Shown here: piece after piece, positions 1 through 5,301 of the stretch
Layout of the letters: each line of letters opens with the position of its first letter
Numbering within the stretch: the first letter of the stretch is position 1
Source: Gammaproteobacteria bacterium
Lineage (GTDB): Bacteria > Pseudomonadota > Gammaproteobacteria > JALTLT01
Length of the DNA stretch: 6,406 nucleotides
Assembly (NCBI GenBank): GCA_027001815.1
Contig: JALTLT010000130.1
Span: forward strand, 1-6,406
Direction: 5' to 3'
Program-made: the position numbers and the translations under genes
The notes under the pieces: generated by a model
The model's input: only the letters and a program-made list of their open reading frames with translations
Databases searched by the model: none
Told to the model about the DNA's origin: nothing

Positions 1-567
1 ATGGGCGCGGAACGCCTCGGCTACTGCCTCTTCGGTCACGTCCATGATCTCCATCGACTTGCCTGCCTTGGAGCCGAAACTGTCGTGCCGGAACTGCTGC
101 GCCACGACCCGCCGCTGCTCCAGGGGCAGCGACAGGAACTGCGCCTGGGTGGCGGGATCGCGCACCCGCGCACGGAACGCCTGGTACTCCAGGTCGTCGG
201 TGCAGAGGGTGTCGCCGTGCAGCAGCAGGGTGTCGCCGCCGGGGAGCGGGACGAGGGAGGGATCCGGCAGAAGGGTGCAGCCGGCCGTCCCGGCGAAGTG
301 CTCGCCCAGCAGGAAGTCGCGGTTGCCGTGCATGAGATGGACCGCCGTTCCGGCCGCGGCCGCGGTCGCCAGTGCCTGGGCCACATCCAGATGCAGCCCG
401 GTCAGGTCGTCGTCGCCGATCCACACCTCGAAGAGGTCGCCGAGGATGTAGAGGGCATCCACCCGCCCCGCCTCCCGCTCCAGGAAGCGGAAGAAGAGGG
501 CGTTGATCCCGGGGCGGGCATCGGCGGAGAGGTGGAGGTCGGAGATGAACAGGGTCTCCCCGCTCAC
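1..567 (-). CDS. lpxH: UDP-2,3-diacylglucosamine diphosphatase LpxH (3' end outside window)
   Basis: LpxH hydrolyses UDP-2,3-diacylglucosamine to lipid X and UMP on the cytoplasmic face of the inner membrane, the fourth step of lipid A synthesis. The 189 codons visible show a calcineurin-like metallophosphoesterase with its metal ligands in order: D10 and H12 in SDLHL, D44 in GDLFEVW, N82 in HGNRDF, and H117 and D119 in LLHGDT. The family is about 240 residues long, so roughly 50 residues, including the last histidine pair (GHTH type), lie beyond the left edge. The start is GTG at 567-565. It overlaps the ppiB stop as GTGA, which implies translational coupling, and there is no in-frame ATG before the first metal motif. 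The gene is the second of a ppiB-lpxH operon, an arrangement also known in Pseudomonas. The product is certain from the motifs; only its end is unseen. Confidence 0.93.
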   Translation of the reverse strand, partial: MSGETLFISDLHLSADARPGINALFFRFLEREAGRVDALYILGDLFEVWIGDDDLTGLHLDVAQALATAAAAGTAVHLMHGNRDFLLGEHFAGTAGCTLLPDPSLVPLPGGDTLLLHGDTLCTDDLEYQAFRARVRDPATQAQFLSLPLEQRRVVAQQFRHDSFGSKAGKSMEIMDVTEEAVAEAFRAH

Positions 568-1217
568 TCCCCGCTCTCCCCCTCCGCCTCGCGCACCACC
601 ACCTTCTCGATCACCACGTCCTCCACCGGCACATCCTGGTGCATGCCGGCACTGCCGGTCTGCACCCGGCCGATGCTCTCCACCACCTCCATGCCGTCGA
701 TCACCCGGCCGAAGACCGCATAGCCCCAGCCCTGGGGCGACGGCGAGGAGTAGTTGAGGAAGTTGTTGTCCTTCAGGTTGATGAAGAACTGGGCGGTGGC
801 GGAGTGGGGGTCCGGCGTACGGGCCATGGCGATGGTGCCCGCCTCGTTGGCCAGGCCGTTGTCCGCCTCGTTGCGGATCGGCTCGTGGGTATCCTTCTGG
901 TGCATGCCGGGCTCGAACCCGCCGCCCTGGATCATGAAGCCCTCGATCACCCGGTGGAAGATGGTGCCGTCATAGAAGCCCTCCTTTGCGTAGCGGAGGA
1001 AATTGGCCACCGTCTCCGGAGCCTTGTCGGGATAGAGTTCCAGGACGATGCTGCCCTTGCTGGTCTGCATTTCGACGATCACGCGTTGTTCTCCTCGCTG
1101 GGTTGTCGGGGCCGGAGACGCGGGCGCCTTGGCGTCACCGGTACCGGAGATACGGGAGACCCCGATGAGGGTCACCAGCAGAAGGGCGGCGATGATCGTC
1201 AGGCTGAGGATGCGCAT
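564..1217 (-). CDS. ppiB: Peptidyl-prolyl cis-trans isomerase, cyclophilin type, with N-terminal membrane/signal segment
   Basis: This 217-residue cyclophilin catalyses cis-trans isomerisation of Xaa-Pro bonds during folding. The catalytic domain covers about residues 46-208. It contains FHRVIEGFMIQGGG at 87-100 (catalytic R89, Q97) and the MARTPDPHSATAQFFIN block around 131-147. The bacterial cytoplasmic PpiB is about 165 residues. Here there are some 45 extra N-terminal residues: a hydrophobic stretch (residues 3-20, IIAALLLVTLIGV) followed by a Ala/Pro/Thr-rich linker. This suggests a secreted or membrane-anchored periplasmic form. No lipobox cysteine is seen. The ATG at 1217 was chosen because AGAGG (1226-1230, minus strand) lies 8 nt upstream; the same frame stays open further upstream but lacks protein-like sequence. 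The gene is followed by lpxH with a 4-base overlap and has its own promoter at 1265-1293. Function is firm, location is inferred. Confidence 0.93.
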   Translation of the reverse strand: MRILSLTIIAALLLVTLIGVSRISGTGDAKAPASPAPTTQRGEQRVIVEMQTSKGSIVLELYPDKAPETVANFLRYAKEGFYDGTIFHRVIEGFMIQGGGFEPGMHQKDTHEPIRNEADNGLANEAGTIAMARTPDPHSATAQFFINLKDNNFLNYSSPSPQGWGYAVFGRVIDGMEVVESIGRVQTGSAGMHQDVPVEDVVIEKVVVREAEGESGE

Positions 1218-1264
1218 GGTTCGTGCCTCTGGCTGAATAAGGAATGGGGAACCGCTCCGGCGCG

Positions 1265-1293
1265 ATGATAGACAGAGCGACCCGCGGGGGCAA
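1265..1293 (-). promoter_or_regulatory. Probable sigma-70 promoter for ppiB-lpxH
   Basis: On the minus strand a -35 box TTGCCC (1293-1288, 4 of 6 consensus bases) is followed after exactly 17 bases by a -10 box TATCAT (1270-1265, 5 of 6). This predicts a start near 1258 and a leader of about 41 nt before the ppiB ATG. It is the best promoter-like match in this intergenic region (1218-1374). Confidence 0.6.
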
Positions 1294-1360
1294 GACGAAT
1301 CGCCCGCCGGAAGCGGGGATTTCCGCCCGGCCCGCCATGGTGCCGCCGCCCCCTTTCCGG

Positions 1361-1366
1361 TACCAT
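1361..1366 (+). promoter_or_regulatory. Possible -10 element for gltX-cysS
   Basis: TACCAT (4 of 6 bases shared with TATAAT) lies 8 nt before the gltX ATG. No good -35 box is found 16-18 bases upstream (the 17-base position reads TGGTGC). If it is real, transcription would begin about 2 nt before the start codon, giving an almost leaderless mRNA, which would fit the absence of a Shine-Dalgarno sequence there. Weak evidence. Confidence 0.25.
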
Positions 1367-1374
1367 TCGCACCC

Positions 1375-2808
1375 ATGACACCACCGGTCAAGACCCGCTT
1401 CGCCCCCAGCCCAACCGGGCAGTTGCACCTGGGCAACGTGCGCACCGCACTGTTCAGCTACCTGCTGGCGCGCCGCCATCACGGCATCTTCCTGCTGCGC
1501 TTCGAGGACACCGATCTGGAACGCTCCGCCGCCGAGCTGGAGCCGGGCATGATGGAGGATCTTCGCTGGCTCGGCCTGCAGTGGCAGGAGGGACCTGAGG
1601 TGGGAGGGGAGCACGCACCCTACCGCCAGTCGGAGCGCCTGCCCATCTACGAGCGTCTCTTCGCTGCCCTGGAGCGATCCGACCTGGTCTATCCCTGCTT
1701 CTGCAGCGAGGAGCGGCTGGCGGAGATGCGCCGCGACCAGGAGGCGGCGGGGCAACCGCCCCGCTACGACGGCACCTGCGCCCGGCTGAGCCACGCCGAG
1801 GCGGAGGTGCGCATCGCCGCCGGCGAGCGGCCCACCCTCCGTTTCCGGGTGCCGGAGGACGAGGAGATCTGCTTCGACGACCTGGTGCGCGGTCCCCAGT
1901 GCTTCCGTACCGCCGAGATCGGCGACTTCGTGGTACGCCGCTCCGATGGCACCCCCGCCTTCTTCTTCAGCAATGTGGTGGACGACGCCCTGATGGGGGT
2001 CACCCACGTCATCCGCGGCGAGGACCACCTCAGCAATACCCCACGCCAGCTCCTGATCCTGGAGGCCCTCAGCCTGCCGGCGCCCCGGTACGCCCACGCC
2101 CCCCTGCTGGTGGACCGCGAAGGCAAGCCCCTCTCCAAGCGGCGTGGCAGCCCGACTCTCCAGTCCCTGCGGGAACGCGGCTACCTGCCCGGTGCCGTGC
2201 TCAACTACCTGGCGCGGCTCGGCCACCACTACGAGAACGAGGCGTGGATGGATCTCGAAGAGCTGGCCAACGCCTTCTCCATGGAGGAGATGGGTCGCTC
2301 CCCCGCCCAGTACGCCGAGGAGCAGCTCCTCCACTGGCAGCGGGAGACGATCCATCAGCTCCCGGACACTGCCCTCTGGCGCTGGATCGTCGAAGGGGCG
2401 CCGGAGACCGCCGACCTGGTGGCCGGGGAGATCCGCGGCCCCTTCGTCCGCGCGGTGCGCGACAACCTGCTCTTTCCCGCGGACGCCCTCGATCTCGCCC
2501 GCCGCCTCTTCACCGATCCACCCCTCATGGATGACGACGCCCGTCGGGTGATCGACTCCACCCCCGCGGCCCTCTTCGACGCGGCCCTCGCCGTTCAGGA
2601 GGAGGCGCGGGAGGATGCGTTTTCGGAGTTCGCGCGCGCCGTGGGGAAACGGGCCGGAATGAAGGGCAAGAACCTTTTCATGCCGTTGCGTGCCGCCCTG
2701 ACCGGCATGTGCCACGGCCCCGAGATGAGCCGCATCTGGATCCTGATGGACGCCGATGCGGTCCGCCGGCGGCTTCAGGCCGCCCGCCAGATGTCAAAGG
2801 AATCGTAA
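1375..2808 (+). CDS. gltX: Glutamate--tRNA ligase (possibly the second, tRNA-Gln-charging GluRS)
   Basis: Class I aminoacyl-tRNA synthetase, 477 residues, the usual GluRS length. It activates glutamate with ATP and loads it on tRNA. Visible signatures: RFAPSPTG at 8-15; the HIGH-type motif HLGN at 18-21; FEDTD at 43-47; a zinc site C108-x-C110 ... Y131-x3-C135 with the same spacing as in E. coli GluRS; RGEDHLSNTPRQ at 214-225; and the KMSKS-type loop LSKRR at 253-257. An anticodon-binding helical region follows from about residue 330. The RFAPSPTG form and length separate it from GlnRS (about 550 residues). No Shine-Dalgarno sequence is seen before the ATG, which is retained because RFAPSPTG begins at residue 8 as in E. 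coli. cysS follows after 4 bases. In Pseudomonas this slot between ppiB and cysS holds glnS, so the enzyme may be a GluRS2 making Glu-tRNA-Gln for GatCAB; this is inference. Confidence 0.95.
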   Translation: MTPPVKTRFAPSPTGQLHLGNVRTALFSYLLARRHHGIFLLRFEDTDLERSAAELEPGMMEDLRWLGLQWQEGPEVGGEHAPYRQSERLPIYERLFAALERSDLVYPCFCSEERLAEMRRDQEAAGQPPRYDGTCARLSHAEAEVRIAAGERPTLRFRVPEDEEICFDDLVRGPQCFRTAEIGDFVVRRSDGTPAFFFSNVVDDALMGVTHVIRGEDHLSNTPRQLLILEALSLPAPRYAHAPLLVDREGKPLSKRRGSPTLQSLRERGYLPGAVLNYLARLGHHYENEAWMDLEELANAFSMEEMGRSPAQYAEEQLLHWQRETIHQLPDTALWRWIVEGAPETADLVAGEIRGPFVRAVRDNLLFPADALDLARRLFTDPPLMDDDARRVIDSTPAALFDAALAVQEEAREDAFSEFARAVGKRAGMKGKNLFMPLRAALTGMCHGPEMSRIWILMDADAVRRRLQAARQMSKES

Positions 2809-2812
2809 GCCG

Positions 2813-4207
2813 ATGCTCACCATCTACAACAGCCTCACCCGCGCCAAGGAACCCTTCAGGCCCATCGAGCCGGGCAAGGTGCGCATGTACGTCTGCGGCA
2901 TGACCGTCTACGACTACTGCCACCTGGGGCATGCGCGGGTGCTGGTGGTGTTCGACGTCATCGTCCGCCATCTGCGGTCGCTTGGCTATGACGTCACCTA
3001 CGTGCGCAACATCACCGACGTGGACGACAAGATCATCCAGCGCGCCAACGAACGGGGCGAGACCATCCAGCAGCTCACCGATCGCTTTATCCGCGCCATG
3101 CACGAAGACGCCGAGGCGCTCGGCGTGCTGCCGCCGGATATCGAACCGCGCGCCACCGACAACATCGACGCCATCATCGACATGATCTCCACGCTCATGG
3201 AGAAGGGCTACGCCTACCAGGCCGAGAATGGCGACGTCTACTACGACGTCAGTCGTTTCCCGAAATATGGCCGCCTCTCCGGAAAGCGGCTGGAGGATCT
3301 GCGCGCCGGCGCCCGGGTGGAGGTGGCCGAAGCCAAGGAGGATCCTCTCGACTTCGTGCTCTGGAAGGTGGCCAAGGAGGGGGAGCCGGCGTGGGACTCC
3401 CCCTGGGGGCCTGGCCGGCCCGGCTGGCACATCGAGTGCTCCGCCATGTCCACCCGCTGCCTCGGCCCCCACTTTGACATCCACGGCGGCGGCATGGACC
3501 TCAAGTTCCCCCACCACGAGAACGAAGTGGCGCAGAGCGAGGCGGCCACCGGCCAGACCTTCGTCGATGTCTGGATCCACAACGGCTTCGTCCAGATCGA
3601 CGACGAGAAGATGTCCAAGTCCCTGGGCAATTTCTTCACCGTGCGCGAGATCCTCGAACGCTACGACCCCGAGGAGGTGCGCTACTTCATCCTCACCAGC
3701 CACTACCGCAAGCCCCTCAACTACAGCAACGAGCACCTGGAGCAGGCGCACGGCGCGCTCACCCGTCTCTACACCGCCCTGCGCGGCCTGGAAGAGGGCG
3801 GCAACCCCGACACCGAAGCGGGCCGCCCCTTCCGTGAGCGCTTCGAAGCGGCCATGAACGACGACTTCAACACCCCCGAGGCGCTGGCGGTGCTTTTCGA
3901 GGTGGCCCGCGAGATCAACCGCCTGCGCGACGGCGATCCGCAACAGGCCCGCGACCTGGCCGCTGTGCTACGCAGCCTCGGCGACCGCCTCGGTCTGCTG
4001 CAGCGGCCGCCCGAGGCCTACCTGAAGGGCCGCGGCGGCGGGGACGGCGGCCTTTCCGACGAAGAGATCGAGGCCCTCATCCGGCAGCGTACCGAGGCCC
4101 GCGCAGCCCGCCAATGGGCCGAGGCCGACCGCATTCGCGACCGGCTCGCCGAGGCCGGCATCGTGCTCGAGGACGGGCCCGAAGGGACCACCTGGCGTCG
4201 GGAGTGA
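2813..4207 (+). CDS. cysS: Cysteine--tRNA ligase
   Basis: CysRS, 464 residues, close to the 461 of E. coli, charges tRNA-Cys with cysteine in the cytoplasm. The zinc ligands that recognise the cysteine thiol are C28, C209, H234 and E238, at the same numbers as in E. coli. The HIGH-type motif is HLGH at 37-40, KMSKS is at 266-270, and NITDVDDK is at 66-73. The DALR-type helical region includes MNDDFNTPEALAVLFE at 348-363, and the C-terminus has the usual EADRIRDRL helix near 437-445. The ATG at 2813 is chosen because it gives the family N-terminus (MLTIYNSLT) and follows AAAGGA at 2796-2801 by 11 nt. An in-frame ATG at 2756 would add 19 residues inside gltX. The gene is 4 bases after gltX, so they form one operon. 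Two in-frame stops (TGA TAG) end it. Confidence 0.97.
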   Translation: MLTIYNSLTRAKEPFRPIEPGKVRMYVCGMTVYDYCHLGHARVLVVFDVIVRHLRSLGYDVTYVRNITDVDDKIIQRANERGETIQQLTDRFIRAMHEDAEALGVLPPDIEPRATDNIDAIIDMISTLMEKGYAYQAENGDVYYDVSRFPKYGRLSGKRLEDLRAGARVEVAEAKEDPLDFVLWKVAKEGEPAWDSPWGPGRPGWHIECSAMSTRCLGPHFDIHGGGMDLKFPHHENEVAQSEAATGQTFVDVWIHNGFVQIDDEKMSKSLGNFFTVREILERYDPEEVRYFILTSHYRKPLNYSNEHLEQAHGALTRLYTALRGLEEGGNPDTEAGRPFRERFEAAMNDDFNTPEALAVLFEVAREINRLRDGDPQQARDLAAVLRSLGDRLGLLQRPPEAYLKGRGGGDGGLSDEEIEALIRQRTEARAARQWAEADRIRDRLAEAGIVLEDGPEGTTWRRE

Positions 4208-4259
4208 TAGGGTATCGACGGCAGGGATCATCCGTCCGCCGGACCAGGCAGCGGGAAGC

Positions 4260-4319
4260 CGATTCATTCAGAGATTCCTGCGGCACAGGGACGTGCTCTG
4301 ACAATTCGGGGATGAATCG
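4260..4319. repeat. Imperfect 60-bp palindrome downstream of cysS
   Basis: CGATTCAT (4260-4267) pairs with ATGAATCG (4312-4319). Directly inside, TCAGAG (4268-4273) pairs with CTCTGA (4296-4301), leaving a 10-base bulge on one side. A small CCTG/CAGG pair sits in the loop. There is no T-run, so it is not a classical intrinsic terminator. It could be a small palindromic repeat or an RNA structure at the end of the gltX-cysS transcript. The rest of 4208-4337 shows no gene. Confidence 0.45.
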
Positions 4320-4396
4320 TTCAGGGTCTCCCAATAACAGGCTGTTGAAAAACACTGTTTTTCGGCAGCCTGTGCTGCGGTGCATGGATGCACCGC

Positions 4397-4631
4397 CGTT
4401 TTCAATGAGGCCAGCAGCCTGTCGGACTTTGACAGGCGGTCAGGTTCCGGTGCTTTCCGCAGGGCCCCGAGAGGCGGGAAGGCCCTGCCGGGGGACGCCG
4501 TGAACCCATCCCTGGGGGCTCGTCGGCGGCATCCCTGCCGCCAACGCCCCCGGCAGGGCCTTCCCGCCTCTCGGGGCAGAGTGACCTTCAGCTTGAAGTC
4601 CGACGACAGGCTGCTGGCCTCATTGAAAACG
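4397..4631. repeat. Inner inverted repeat pair (33/36 bp) of the palindromic element
   Basis: The arm at 4397-4429 (CGTTTTCAATGAGG...GGACTT) is repeated in reverse complement at 4596-4631. The match is perfect except for a 3-base indel (an extra GAC in the right arm). The arms enclose 166 bp. Together with the outer termini they make two end modules of about 92 and 108 bp whose outer and inner edges match while their middle parts do not. Confidence 0.85.
4464..4577. repeat. Perfect 31-bp inverted repeat around a GC-rich core
   Basis: 4464-4494 and 4547-4577 are exact reverse complements over 31 bases (GCCCCGAGAGG...GCCGGGGG). The 52-base core between them contains a further hairpin, GGCGGCA-TCCC-TGCCGCC, at 4525-4542. 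This unit could be a separate palindromic repeat that inserted into the larger element, or its conserved centre. Confidence 0.85.
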
Positions 4632-4634
4632 TGA

Positions 4635-4697
4635 GGAAGCCGGAAATCGCATTTTCGGCTTCCGGCGTTGAAAAAGGCCAGGACGGCCTTTTTCAAC
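4635..4697. repeat. Two strong tandem hairpins in the right arm of the element
   Basis: The first hairpin is 4635-4647 with 4651-4663: GGAAGCCG pairs with CGGCTTCC, extended by GAAAT/ATTTT, with a 3-base loop. The second is a perfect 13-bp stem, GTTGAAAAAGGCC (4667-4679) with GGCCTTTTTCAAC (4685-4697), and a 5-base loop. The T-run in the second stem could make it act as a terminator on either strand. The left arm has different hairpins at 4347-4363, 4365-4378 and 4378-4395. Confidence 0.75.
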
Positions 4698-4768
4698 ATC
4701 CTGATAAGGGTGGCCGTTGCTTGATCCGGGGCGGGGATAGCGGGAAAGAGGCCGAAGGAGGAATGGAA

Positions 4769-5069
4769 GTGGATACCGTGCGTGACCGTTTCCTCGGCAC
4801 TCTTCTGGGCGGTGCCGCAGGGGATGCTCTGGGCGCACCGGTCGAATTCATCAAGCGTACCCGGATCCTGGAACGATTCGGGCCGGGCGGCATTGCCGAC
4901 TACGTGCGGTACGGCCCAGATCCCGGAGCGCTGGCTCGAAGTGCTGGAGCTGCGCGAGGTCATTACCGAAATCGCCGGAGATCTCTTCGATATGAAGCAG
5001 TGGCGCATCGGCGAATACGGCGGAGCCCGCGACAACGACCGGGTGCTCGCCAAATATCCCCCCTGTTGA
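4769..5069 (+). pseudogene. ADP-ribosylglycohydrolase (DraG-like) gene remnant, internally deleted and frameshifted
   Basis: ADP-ribosylglycohydrolases remove ADP-ribose from proteins or small molecules and are usually about 260-320 residues. The first frame gives the family N-terminus, VRDRFLGTLLGGAAGDALG followed by APVEF, up to GPGGIADY near 4903. From about 4920 a different frame gives a typical C-terminus, IPERWLEVLELREVITEIA, running on to KYPPC and TGA at 5067-5069. The middle of the protein, including the TDDTxM metal-binding block, is absent. So a deletion of roughly two thirds of the gene plus a one-base frame change has occurred. A strong AAGGAGG at 4755-4761 is 7 nt before GTG 4769 but only 1 nt before ATG 4763, so the GTG was probably the original start. 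The first frame stays open to 5122 but is not family-like past the junction. Assignment rests on recalled family motifs. Confidence 0.72.
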
Positions 5070-5301
5070 TGCCCCGGCCCATGTCCGGGACGACGGCCGA
5101 GGGGCCATTCCCAACGAACTGACACCGGTTCTGGTGCGACCGGGTGGGGGTCCGGTCCTTCCTCCCGGTGTTCCCCCGGGATCGCCGGGTTGCACTCGGC
5201 AAAGCCGCCACAGGCGGCACGTCCCGGCACCTATGTTGACGCCTGCACGCCAATGCGGGGTACAACATGGTGCCCTAAGGGAGGATTGATGGGGGCCCCA
5301 T
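5070..5301. other. Intergenic flank of the CRISPR array, no recognisable gene
   Basis: These 232 bases are GC-rich and contain no convincing reading frame. A small hairpin GCCGCC-ACA-GGCGGC is at 5204-5218, and a possible plus-strand promoter at 5236-5266. If the array is read on the minus strand, this is its trailer side. It is not AT-rich, as many CRISPR leaders are. Confidence 0.5.
5236..5266 (+). promoter_or_regulatory. Possible promoter pointing into the CRISPR array
   Basis: TTGACG (5236-5241, 5 of 6 consensus bases) is followed after 19 bases by TACAAC (5261-5266, 4 of 6). The spacing is longer than the ideal 17. Transcription would start near 5273 and enter the first repeat at 5302. 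It would be antisense to the direction inferred from the repeat, or would mark the true leader if that inference is wrong. Confidence 0.3.

Larger units (their letters stand above)
4338..4703. mobile_element. MITE-like non-autonomous element with nested palindromes
   Basis: The ends are 15-bp inverted repeats matching at 14 of 15 positions: CAGGCTGTTGAAAAA at 4338-4352 and TTTTTCAACATCCTG at 4689-4703. The tetranucleotide ATAA is found immediately outside both ends (4334-4337 and 4704-4707), as expected for a target-site duplication. No transposase-like reading frame lies inside the 366 bp, so any movement would depend on an enzyme supplied elsewhere. Inside are two further pairs of inverted repeats (4397-4429 with 4596-4631, and 4464-4494 with 4547-4577) and hairpins between them. 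The family was not recognised. A set of REP-type repeats that piled up by nested insertion is an alternative. Confidence 0.7.

Noticed and set aside
1..723. A 240-codon plus-strand open frame at the left edge
   Set aside because: It is antisense to lpxH and ppiB, both of which have conserved catalytic residues in order.
1135..2715. A 526-codon minus-strand open frame opposite gltX
   Set aside because: Antisense shadow of a GC-rich gene; gltX on the other strand has all GluRS motifs, and the shadow has none recognisable.
1375..2808. The possibility that this synthetase is GlnRS, as its location suggests
   Set aside because: RFAPSPTG, the C-x-C...Y-x3-C zinc site and the 477-residue length are GluRS features; GlnRS is longer and differs in the HIGH region.
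2678..3943. A 421-codon minus-strand open frame opposite cysS
   Set aside because: Same reason: cysS is unmistakable, and the opposite frame is a composition effect rich in V, G, A and H.
4268..5230. A 320-codon minus-strand open frame through the palindromic element and the DraG remnant
   Set aside because: No recognisable domain; it crosses the mobile element's boundary and repeats, so it is unlikely to be a gene.
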